64,000 bases of DNA from Streptomyces cinerochromogenes (lineage in GTDB: Bacteria; Actinomycetota; Actinomycetes; Streptomycetales; Streptomycetaceae). Each line of letters begins with the position of its first letter. The stretch's first letter is position 1. Below are positions 9,551-16,869 of this stretch, in pieces. Where the stretch lies: assembly GCF_014648635.1 (NCBI RefSeq), contig NZ_BMRM01000012.1, forward strand, positions 1-64,000, in the 5' to 3' direction. The translations under genes and the position numbers were made by a program. The notes beneath the pieces are model-generated. The model was not told where the DNA came from. It worked only from the letters and a program-made list of their open reading frames with translations, and did no database searches.

Positions 9551-11095
9551 ATGGATATGCACACTGTGGTGGTGGGGACGTCCGGTGTCACGGCGTCCGA
9601 CGTTCTCGCCGTGGCGCGCGGCGGTGCCCGCATCGAACTGTCGGCTGAGGCGGTGGCGGCCCTCGCGGCGGCCCGGGAGATCGTGGACGCGCTGGCGGCC
9701 AAGCCGGACCCGGTCTACGGCGTCTCCACCGGCTTCGGCGCCCTGGCGACCCGGCACATCAGCCAGGAACTCCGCGCCCAGCTGCAGCGCAACATCGTCC
9801 GCTCGCACGCCGCCGGCATGGGGCCGCGCGTGGAGCGCGAGGTCGTCCGGGCCCTGATGTTCCTGCGGCTGAAGACCGTCTGCTCCGGGCACACCGGTGT
9901 GCGGCCCGAGGTCGCGCAGACCATGGCCGACGTGCTGAACGCCGGGATCACCCCGGTGGTGCACGAGTACGGCTCGCTCGGCTGCTCCGGCGACCTGGCC
10001 CCGCTCTCCCACTGCGCCCTCACCCTCATGGGGGAGGGGGACGCCGAGGGCCCCGACGGTGTCGTCCGGCCCGCCGGCGAGCTGCTCGCCGAGCACGGGA
10101 TCGCCCCCGTCGAGCTGCGCGAGAAGGAGGGTCTCGCCCTCCTCAACGGCACCGACGGCATGCTCGGCATGCTGGTGATGGCCCTCGCCGACCTGGACAC
10201 CCTGTACAAGTCCGCCGACGTCACCGCCGCCCTCAGCCTGGAGGCGCTGCTCGGCACGGACAAGGTCCTCGCACCCGAGCTGCACGCCATCCGGCCCCAC
10301 CCGGGCCAGGGCGCCTCCGCCGCCAACATGCTGGCCGTCCTGAAGGGTTCACAGCTCACCGGGCACCACCAGGACGACGCGCCGCGCGTCCAGGACGCCT
10401 ACTCCGTGCGCTGCGCGCCGCAGGTCGCCGGCGCCGGCCGCGACACCCTCGCGCACGCCCGCCTGGTCGCCGAGCGGGAACTGGCCTCCGCCGTCGACAA
10501 CCCGGTGGTTCTGCCCGACGGCCGCGTGGAGTCCAACGGCAACTTCCACGGCGCGCCCGTGGCCTACGTCCTGGACTTCCTCGCCATCGCCGCCGCCGAC
10601 CTCGGCTCCATCGCCGAGCGCCGCACCGACCGGCTGCTGGACAAGAACCGCAGCCACGGGCTCCCGCCCTTCCTCGCCGACGACGCGGGCGTGGACTCCG
10701 GCCTGATGATCGCCCAGTACACGCAGGCCGCGCTGGTCAGCGAGATGAAGCGGCTCGCCGTACCGGCCTCCGCGGACTCCATCCCGTCCTCCGCCATGCA
10801 GGAGGACCACGTCTCCATGGGCTGGTCGGCCGCGCGCAAGCTGCGCACCGCCGTCGACAACCTCACCCGGATCGTCGCCATCGAGCTGTACGCGGCCACC
10901 CGGGCGATCGAACTGCGCGAGGGCCTCACCCCGGCGCCCGCCAGCCAGGCGGTCATCGAGGCCGTACGGGCCGCGGGCGTACAGGGCCCGGGCCCGGACC
11001 GGTTCCTGGCCCCGGACCTGGCCGCCGCCGACGCGTTCGTGCGCGGCGGCGACCTCGTGGCGGCCGTGGAGAAGGTCACCGGTCCGCTCCGGTGA
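9551..11095 (+). CDS. hutH: Histidine ammonia-lyase
   Basis: First enzyme of histidine use, converting L-histidine to urocanate and ammonia. The 514-residue length and the N-terminus MDMHTVVVGTSG agree with the Streptomyces enzyme. The cofactor-forming tripeptide lies in GSLGCSGDLAPLSH; it is Cys-Ser-Gly (145-147) rather than the usual Ala-Ser-Gly. Other conserved stretches are YGVSTGFGALA (56-66), the GMLGMLV region and SNGNFHGAPVAY. The ATG at 9551 is preferred over an in-frame ATG at 9515; neither has a strong ribosome site. No other hut gene is adjacent. A terminator follows. Confidence 0.95.
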   Translation: MDMHTVVVGTSGVTASDVLAVARGGARIELSAEAVAALAAAREIVDALAAKPDPVYGVSTGFGALATRHISQELRAQLQRNIVRSHAAGMGPRVEREVVRALMFLRLKTVCSGHTGVRPEVAQTMADVLNAGITPVVHEYGSLGCSGDLAPLSHCALTLMGEGDAEGPDGVVRPAGELLAEHGIAPVELREKEGLALLNGTDGMLGMLVMALADLDTLYKSADVTAALSLEALLGTDKVLAPELHAIRPHPGQGASAANMLAVLKGSQLTGHHQDDAPRVQDAYSVRCAPQVAGAGRDTLAHARLVAERELASAVDNPVVLPDGRVESNGNFHGAPVAYVLDFLAIAAADLGSIAERRTDRLLDKNRSHGLPPFLADDAGVDSGLMIAQYTQAALVSEMKRLAVPASADSIPSSAMQEDHVSMGWSAARKLRTAVDNLTRIVAIELYAATRAIELREGLTPAPASQAVIEAVRAAGVQGPGPDRFLAPDLAAADAFVRGGDLVAAVEKVTGPLR

Positions 11096-11113
11096 ACCGC
11101 CCGTGAAGCACGC

Positions 11114-11141
11114 AGGGGCCCCGGCAGTCGCCGGGGCCCCT
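11114..11141. terminator. Bidirectional terminator between hutH and the lipoprotein gene
   Basis: A perfect 12-bp inverted repeat (AGGGGCCCCGGC and its complement) with a 4-base loop, placed between converging stop codons. No T-run follows, as is usual for Streptomyces terminators. Confidence 0.85.
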
Positions 11142-11161
11142 CCACGTTCACGGACGAAACG

Positions 11162-11956
11162 TCACTTCAGCTTGGCGGCCTGCGCCTTCACGACCGGAGC
11201 GGAGACCGTGTAGGCCTTCTTGCTCATCATCGCGCCGATGTTGATCGTCGTGTACACGGCCAGGTTGTTCCCGTGCCGCACGACCTCGGCGTGCAGCGGC
11301 AGGGAGCCGTCCTTGCCCGCGTCGTCGACCGCGGTGAAGGCGACGGACGCGTCACCGGTGCCGGAGGACTTCTCCTCGGAGACCTTGGTGAACTTGCCCT
11401 TCTCGCCGTCCTGCTCGCCGGAGAAGCCGCCCGCGCAGGCCTTGACCGCGTCGGAGACCGACTTCAGGCCCTGCTCGGCGCCGTCGCCGTCGTACGAGGC
11501 CAGGGTGACCACGGTGACGTCGAGGTCCATGGACTTGTTGATCGCGTCCTCGAACTTGCCGCTCTCCAGGTCGCCCATGGAGGTGGCGTCGTCCGTGGGG
11601 TCCTTCTTGTCCTCGGTGGCCATCTTGCTGGTGTTGGCCGCCGGGGAGCCGGGCGCGATGCCGGTGAACGCGCGCAGCACGGGGTCGCACTGGGCGTTGT
11701 CGGCCTTCACCTTGTCCGCGTCGGGGACCCCGCCCTCGACCGCGCCGACCTTCTGCCCGGGCACGTCGCCCTGGGTGATGATCAGCTTCTTCAACTCCGC
11801 GGCGCCCAGCGCCTTCGCGGCAGGCTTCGCCCCGTCCTTGTCCGAGGTGGCGCCGGAGTCCTTCGCGTCTCCCTTGCCACAACCCGTGATGAGGGCGAGC
11901 GACAGCGCGCTCACAGCTGCGGTGGCGCACAGCCGCACGCCCGATGATCTCTTCAT
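11162..11956 (-). CDS. Secreted lipoprotein of unknown function
   Basis: A 264-residue protein with a lipoprotein signal peptide: basic MKRSSGVR, a hydrophobic core, and lipobox LITGC with the lipidated Cys at residue 26. The mature part is rich in Lys, Asp, Ala and Gly, begins with a short disordered linker, and has only two further cysteines (in QCDPV and KACAGG), perhaps a disulfide. It should sit on the outer face of the membrane. I do not recognise a catalytic motif. Next to it on the same strand is an LAxTG surface protein gene. Confidence 0.75.
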   Translation of the reverse strand: MKRSSGVRLCATAAVSALSLALITGCGKGDAKDSGATSDKDGAKPAAKALGAAELKKLIITQGDVPGQKVGAVEGGVPDADKVKADNAQCDPVLRAFTGIAPGSPAANTSKMATEDKKDPTDDATSMGDLESGKFEDAINKSMDLDVTVVTLASYDGDGAEQGLKSVSDAVKACAGGFSGEQDGEKGKFTKVSEEKSSGTGDASVAFTAVDDAGKDGSLPLHAEVVRHGNNLAVYTTINIGAMMSKKAYTVSAPVVKAQAAKLK

Positions 11957-11998
11957 GGGCGAACTATGTGTCCGCTGTCAAGGGTTCGTCAAGACAGA

Positions 11999-12331
11999 TT
12001 AAAAACCCAGACGTTCCCGACGTACCGAATACACCACGAACCCGGCGCCCACGGCGAGGAAGAGGCTGCCGCCGATGACGTACGGGGTGGTGTCGAAGGC
12101 CCCCGTGTCGGCCAGCTCGGTCTCCTGCGCCGCCCGGTCCACGGTCTCGGTGGCCGCAGCCGTCACCGCTCTTGCTTGCGTCACCTGTGTGACCCGGGTC
12201 GGGACGGAGTCGGTCGCCGCCTCTCTCGCCGGGGCGTCCTGCGAGGCGTTCGCGGACGGGACGAACCACAGCGCGCAGAGCAGGGTGCCCGCGGCGGTGG
12301 CGGTCAGCAGCGGACGGCGAGCGGATGACAC
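11999..12331 (-). CDS. Small LAxTG sortase-anchored surface protein
   Basis: A 110-residue precursor with a signal peptide (cleavage likely after SANA, residue 29) and a mature region of only about 45 residues. The sorting signal is LADTG at 73-77, a hydrophobic helix at about 85-102, and a tail ending RRERLGF. LAxTG is the motif used by class E sortases of Streptomyces, so the product should be attached to peptidoglycan. The mature peptide is Ala/Thr/Val-rich without cysteines, unlike chaplins. Translation begins at GTG 12331 behind AAGGGGGA. What it binds is unknown. Confidence 0.82.
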   Translation of the reverse strand: MSSARRPLLTATAAGTLLCALWFVPSANASQDAPAREAATDSVPTRVTQVTQARAVTAAATETVDRAAQETELADTGAFDTTPYVIGGSLFLAVGAGFVVYSVRRERLGF

Positions 12332-12441
12332 GGAATATCGATCCCCCTTGTGACGCTGGCGAATTGGCCGTGTGGGGCGATGTTAGTGAAAGGCGCGGGT
12401 CACAGGAAAGTCACGGGAGGTTTCGGCCGTACGCTCCCGCC

Positions 12442-12786
12442 ATGAGTGCAGAAGACACATCACGTTTTGTACGGCTTCGCGTGGAGCTGGTGCTGGAAGT
12501 GCAGGACGACGACGAGGTGACCAAGGCCGCGCTGCGCCGGGTCGCCGAGGACCCCGAGCTGCCCGAGGCGGAACGGACCCACGCCGAGAGCGCTGTGACG
12601 GAGGACACCGCGGAGGCCCTGGCCTATCTCGTGGACCCGTTCGACCTGGTCGACGGGGTGCCCGGGGTGGAACTCCAGCAGGCCTCCTGGTCCAGCGAGC
12701 GGATCGACTTCGACCCCGATTCGCCCGAGTGGGACCTGGGCGAGGATGATGGGGCGGACGACGAGGAAGAGGACGGCATCGGCTGA
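12442..12786 (+). CDS. Small acidic protein of unknown function
   Basis: A 114-residue protein, strongly acidic, with a C-terminal run of Asp and Glu (DLGEDDGADDEEEDGIG). It has no signal peptide or membrane helix, so it is probably cytoplasmic. The N-terminal VRLRVELVLEVQDDDEVTKA looks like a beta strand and helix. I do not recognise the family. The ATG at 12442 is preferred: the region upstream of it in frame shows no coding-type codon use. It is divergent from the LAxTG gene and followed by a terminator. Confidence 0.65.
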   Translation: MSAEDTSRFVRLRVELVLEVQDDDEVTKAALRRVAEDPELPEAERTHAESAVTEDTAEALAYLVDPFDLVDGVPGVELQQASWSSERIDFDPDSPEWDLGEDDGADDEEEDGIG

Positions 12787-12806
12787 GCGTCGCGGGGCAC
12801 CCATGA

Positions 12807-12832
12807 CCCCGGACGGCAACCGCCGTCCGGGG
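12807..12832 (+). terminator. Hairpin terminator after the acidic protein gene
   Basis: Perfect 11-bp stem CCCCGGACGGC/GCCGTCCGGGG with loop AACC, followed by TTTCGTCG, 21 bases after the stop codon. Confidence 0.85.
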
Positions 12833-12997
12833 TTTCGTCGTCCCAGGGGGCGCACGGACCGGAACCCGCACCGCCCGCGACCGCGCCGCGCGGACGTGGG
12901 ATGCCCCACAGACCCGCGGTCTGTGGAACGGGGAGGGGCGGCCGTAGCGTTGAAGGTTCTTGACGGGGACTCTCGGGGTTATCGCGACTCGGCAACG

Positions 12998-14254
12998 ATG
13001 GAGAAGCTTGTGATGACGGACAGTATGCGGCGCAGGGGCCTGGCGGCCGCGTCCGCTCTGCTCGGCGGTGTGCTGGTGCTCACGGCGTGTTCCGGCGGCG
13101 ACGACAAGGCCTCCGGCGGCGACACCTCGCAGGCCAAGGTCGACGAGGCGGCGGCCAAGAAGTCGTCCGAGGCGCAGATCACGATCACGCCCAAGGACGG
13201 CTCCAACAACGCCTCGATCAACAACTCCGCCGCCGTCACCGTGGCCAAGGGCACCCTCACCGGTGTCACGATGACGACCCAGGACGGCAAGACCGTCGCC
13301 GGCCAGCTGTCCGCCGACAAGAAGAGCTGGAAGCCCAGCGTCCAGCTGGAGCGCTCCACCACCTACAAGCTCGCCGCCGAGGCCAAGGACTCCGAGGGCC
13401 GCATAGCCCACGAGAACGCCTCCTTCACCACGGTCTCCCCGGCCAACAGCTTCATCGGCAGCTTCACCCCGGACAACGGCTCGACGGTCGGCGTCGGCAT
13501 GCCGGTGTCGATCAACTTCGACAAGGCGATCACCAACAAGGCCGCCGTGCAGAAGGGCATCACGGTCAGCTCCAGCAGCGGCCAGGAGGTCGCCTGCCAC
13601 TGGTTCAACGCCAACCGCATGGACTGCCGCCCGGAGGAGTACTGGAAGGAGGGCTCCACCGTCACCCTGAAGCTCGCGCTCGACGGCGTCCAGGGCGCCA
13701 GCGGCGTCTACGGCGTCCAGCAGAAGACGGTCACCTTCCACATCGGCCGCAACCAGGTCTCCTACGTCGACGCGAAGACCAAGCAGATGAAGATCACGCA
13801 CGACGGCAAGGTCGTCAAGACCATCCCCATCTCCGCCGGCTCGCCCGACAACAAGACGTACGAAGGCCGGATGGTGATCTCCGAGAAGTTCAAGGAGACC
13901 CGGATGAACGGCGCGACGGTCGGCTTCACCGACGACGACGGCAAGGGCGAGTACGACATCAAGGACGTGCCGCACGCCATGCGCCTGACCACCTCCGGCA
14001 CCTTCATCCACGGCAACTACTGGGGCGCCCCCTCGGTGTTCGGCAACGTCAACACCAGCCACGGCTGCGTGGGCCTGCAGGACAAGAAGGGCGCGAACGA
14101 CCCCAGCACGCCGGCGGCCTGGTTCTACAACAACTCGCTGATCGGTGACGTCGTCGTCGTCCAGAACACCGGCGACAAGACCGTCTCCCCGGACAACGGC
14201 CTCAACGGCTGGAACATGGACTGGGCGCAGTGGAAGGCCGGCTCGGCCGTCTGA
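12998..14254 (+). CDS. Lipoprotein L,D-transpeptidase with Ig-like domains
   Basis: Cross-links peptidoglycan by 3-3 bonds outside the membrane. The 418-residue precursor has lipobox LTAC (Cys 31). Two immunoglobulin-like segments follow (about 60-145 and 150-250), then a YkuD catalytic domain. Its signature is HGNYWGAP, then SHGCVGL with catalytic Cys at about 357 and His at 355. This matches the lipoprotein Ldt architecture of mycobacterial LdtMt2-type enzymes. Starts at ATG 12998, GTG 13010 or ATG 13013 are all possible. A strong terminator follows. In Streptomyces such enzymes may partly replace penicillin-binding-protein crosslinking. Confidence 0.92.
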   Translation: MEKLVMTDSMRRRGLAAASALLGGVLVLTACSGGDDKASGGDTSQAKVDEAAAKKSSEAQITITPKDGSNNASINNSAAVTVAKGTLTGVTMTTQDGKTVAGQLSADKKSWKPSVQLERSTTYKLAAEAKDSEGRIAHENASFTTVSPANSFIGSFTPDNGSTVGVGMPVSINFDKAITNKAAVQKGITVSSSSGQEVACHWFNANRMDCRPEEYWKEGSTVTLKLALDGVQGASGVYGVQQKTVTFHIGRNQVSYVDAKTKQMKITHDGKVVKTIPISAGSPDNKTYEGRMVISEKFKETRMNGATVGFTDDDGKGEYDIKDVPHAMRLTTSGTFIHGNYWGAPSVFGNVNTSHGCVGLQDKKGANDPSTPAAWFYNNSLIGDVVVVQNTGDKTVSPDNGLNGWNMDWAQWKAGSAV

Positions 14255-14273
14255 CACAGCGTCGACCACAGCT

Positions 14274-14307
14274 CCGGTGCCGCCCTCAGGGGCGGCACCG
14301 GTGTTTT
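14274..14307 (+). terminator. Rho-independent terminator after the L,D-transpeptidase
   Basis: 12-bp perfect stem CCGGTGCCGCCC and its complement, loop TCAG, followed by TGTTTT. It starts 20 bases after the stop codon. Confidence 0.9.
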
Positions 14308-14386
14308 CGGGCCCGGCCGCGGCCTTCTCATGCTCCTCTTATGCCGGCCTTATGGTGGCATCACGGTCCGTCCCTAGCTTGCGGCC

Positions 14387-15832
14387 ATGTTCTTCACCTA
14401 CCTGAGGCGCGAACTGCGCCGCCGCAGAAAGGCGGCCCTCGTCGTCGCCTCCGGGCTCGCACTGGGCATCGCCCTGGTCATCGTGGTCGACTCCGTGTCC
14501 AACGGCATGAGCCGGGCCCAGGACAAGGTCCTCCAGTCGCTGTACGGGCTGGGGACGGACATGACGGTCACCAAGGCGGCGTCGGCGTCCACCGGCGACG
14601 CCCAGCGGCCCCGCTTCCGGTTCGACGCGCAGGGCGACGACGACTCCGAGCAGAGCAGCGACCGGGTCATGGTGCAGGGCTTCCAGACGCTGCCGGCCTC
14701 CACGGTCACCGAGGTCGGCTCGCAGTCCGGGGTCTCCGGCGCGGTCGGCGGACTGAGCCTTCAGGTCCTCAAGGTCAGCGGCCAGTTCACGCGCGGCCAA
14801 TTCCAGCAGAGCGAGGGCGGCGGCGGGTTCCAGCGCGGCGGGGACGGCCGGCCGCAGGGCGAGGTGAAGGGCGGCGGCGCCGACTTCGACGTCAACACCT
14901 ACTCCGTCTACGGCACCGACGTCACCGAGCCGGCGCTGGGCCCGCTGACCTCCTCGAAGATCACCAGCGGCCGTACCTTCAAGGCGACGGAGACCAACGC
15001 GAAGGTCGCCGTGGCGGACTCCGCCTACGCCGAGCAGAAGAAGTACAAGGTCGGCTCCACCGTCACCATCAAGGGCGTCACGTTCGAGGTGATCGGCATC
15101 GCCACCGCCGACAGCGGTGACGCGGCGGCCGACCTGTACATCCCGCTGCAGCGGGCGCAGACCCTCGGCGACGCGAAGAACAAGGTCACCACGGTCTACG
15201 TCAAGGCGGCCGACTCGCAGAAGATCGACGGCGTCAAGTCGACGATCCGGAAGAACGTCCCGGGGACGACGGTCACCACCTCCGCCGACCTCGCGGACAC
15301 CGTCTCCGGCTCCCTGTCCACCGCCTCCTCCCTCGCGAGCGACGTCGGCACGTGGCTGTCCCTCGCCGTGCTGGCGGCCGCGTTCCTGGTGGCGGGACTG
15401 CTCACCTCCTCGGCGGTCTCCCGCCGGGTCCGCGAGTTCGGCACGCTGAAGGCACTGGGCTGGAAGTCCGGCCGGGTGACCCGGCAGGTGGTCGGCGAGG
15501 CCGTCGTCAACGGCCTGGTCGGCGGCGTCCTCGGCATCGCCCTCGGACTGGCGGGCGCCTACGCCGTCACGGCGATCAGCCCCAGCCTCCAGGCCCAGCT
15601 GGGCGGCGGCACGGGCGGCGGCTTCGGCGGCGGTGGCGGCGGTGGCCTCCCGGGCGGGCCCGGCCGTCGGACGGCGAAGACCCTGGAAGTGGCCCTCACG
15701 GCCCCGGTGAGCGTGACGACGATCGTCCTCGCGGTGGGCCTCGCGGTGGCGGGCGGCCTGATCGCGGGCGCGTTCGGCGGCTGGCGGGCGTCCCGGCTGC
15801 GCCCGGCGGACGCGCTGAGGCGGGTGGAGTAG
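14387..15832 (+). CDS. FtsX-type ABC transporter permease
   Basis: A 481-residue MacB/FtsX-family permease. There is one N-terminal helix (about 18-36), a large extracytoplasmic MacB-like domain (about 40-320), and three C-terminal helices (about 325-345, 378-405 and 438-462). It has the usual RRVREFGTLKALGWKSGRV coupling segment after helix 2. A glycine-rich run of about 15 residues separates helices 3 and 4. It is followed by the ATPase gene at 15956. Such systems often export peptides or lipoproteins or relay mechanical signals. The substrate is not evident. Confidence 0.9.
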   Translation: MFFTYLRRELRRRRKAALVVASGLALGIALVIVVDSVSNGMSRAQDKVLQSLYGLGTDMTVTKAASASTGDAQRPRFRFDAQGDDDSEQSSDRVMVQGFQTLPASTVTEVGSQSGVSGAVGGLSLQVLKVSGQFTRGQFQQSEGGGGFQRGGDGRPQGEVKGGGADFDVNTYSVYGTDVTEPALGPLTSSKITSGRTFKATETNAKVAVADSAYAEQKKYKVGSTVTIKGVTFEVIGIATADSGDAAADLYIPLQRAQTLGDAKNKVTTVYVKAADSQKIDGVKSTIRKNVPGTTVTTSADLADTVSGSLSTASSLASDVGTWLSLAVLAAAFLVAGLLTSSAVSRRVREFGTLKALGWKSGRVTRQVVGEAVVNGLVGGVLGIALGLAGAYAVTAISPSLQAQLGGGTGGGFGGGGGGGLPGGPGRRTAKTLEVALTAPVSVTTIVLAVGLAVAGGLIAGAFGGWRASRLRPADALRRVE

Positions 15833-15866
15833 CCCGGTCCACCGGTGAAGGCCGTCCGGCCCGGCC

Positions 15867-15902
15867 AAGGGGCGCGGGGAACCGCGCGCCCAGCCCCCAC
15901 GG
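15867..15902 (+). repeat. Copy 2 of a dispersed GC-rich intergenic repeat
   Basis: AAGGGGCGCGGGGAACCGCG followed by CGCCCAGCCCCCACGG, lying in the gap between the permease and ATPase genes. It is the best-preserved of three copies (see 5086-5120 and 22503-22539). Confidence 0.6.
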
Positions 15903-15955
15903 ACCGGCGGCCGAACACGAGCGCGCGCCCACCCCGAACAGATCGCGGAGCCACC

Positions 15956-16639
15956 ATGTACGAACTGAGAAACGTCACCAAGCGCTACACCCGGGGCAAG
16001 GAAACCGTCCACGCCCTCGACGGGATCGACCTCACCATCGCCGACGGAGACAGGCTCGTCATCCAGGGCCCCACCGGCGGCGGCAAATCCACCCTTCTGC
16101 AGATGCTCGGCGCCCTCGACCGCCCGACCTCCGGTGAAGTCGTCCTCGACGGCACGGATCTGGCCACGCTGACCGAAGCACGGCTGACGAAATTCCGCAG
16201 CGAGAACATCGGCTTCGTCTTCCAGTCGTTCAACCTCATCCCCACCCTCACCGCCCAGGAGAACGTGGAAACCGCCCTCGTACCCCTCGGCGTCAAGGCG
16301 AGGGAACGGCGGGAACTGGCCGCCGAGGCACTCCGGTCGGTCGGTCTCGGCGAACGCCTCGGTCATCTCCCCGGCGAGATGTCCGGCGGACAGCAGCAGC
16401 GCGTCGCCATCGCCCGGGCCGTGGTGAAGAAGCCCAAGGTGCTGCTGGCCGACGAGCCGACCGGCAACCTGGACGAGGGCATGCGGGACGAGATCATGGA
16501 CGTACTGGAACGCCTGTGGAAGGAACACGGGCTGACCTTCGTCATGGTCACCCACGACTCCGCGCTGGCGAAGAAGGCCCCGCGCCTGGCCACCCTGCGC
16601 AAGGGCAGGATCACCGTGAAGGAGAACGCGGGGACCTGA
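15956..16639 (+). CDS. ABC transporter ATP-binding protein (MacB/LolD type)
   Basis: A 227-residue ATPase partnering the permease just upstream. Walker A GPTGGGKST is at 38-46, the Q-loop FVFQSFNLIPTL follows at about 88-99, the signature MSGGQQQR is at 142-149, and Walker B VLLADEP is at 162-168. The H-loop is in MVTHD. The ATG at 15956 is chosen from family length. The 123-base gap from the permease holds a dispersed repeat. Confidence 0.93.
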   Translation: MYELRNVTKRYTRGKETVHALDGIDLTIADGDRLVIQGPTGGGKSTLLQMLGALDRPTSGEVVLDGTDLATLTEARLTKFRSENIGFVFQSFNLIPTLTAQENVETALVPLGVKARERRELAAEALRSVGLGERLGHLPGEMSGGQQQRVAIARAVVKKPKVLLADEPTGNLDEGMRDEIMDVLERLWKEHGLTFVMVTHDSALAKKAPRLATLRKGRITVKENAGT

Positions 16640-16760
16640 CGGCGTATAACACCGTGGTCCCACAGAGCACTTCGCGGTTCTGTAACGGTGTTCCGGCCGC
16701 CGCGTAACAGTTTCCGTACGCGCTTTCTCACCCTCCTCTCATCTATTGAGCCGTCTGATC

Positions 16761-16791
16761 ACCCCCCGGCATACTGCGTGATCCGGGGGGT
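16761..16791 (+). promoter_or_regulatory. Hairpin in the leader region of the subtilisin gene
   Basis: A 9-bp perfect inverted repeat (ACCCCCCGG and its complement) with a 13-base loop, about 80 bases before the subtilisin start. It could be the terminator of the ABC operon, a 5'-UTR hairpin, or a regulator site. Confidence 0.45.
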
Positions 16792-16869
16792 TGGCGTTCA
16801 TACATGCGAGTCCACCCCCGGCCGGGTGAACGGCGAATTCGCCCGGTACTCCATCTCCAGGGGGAGAAC

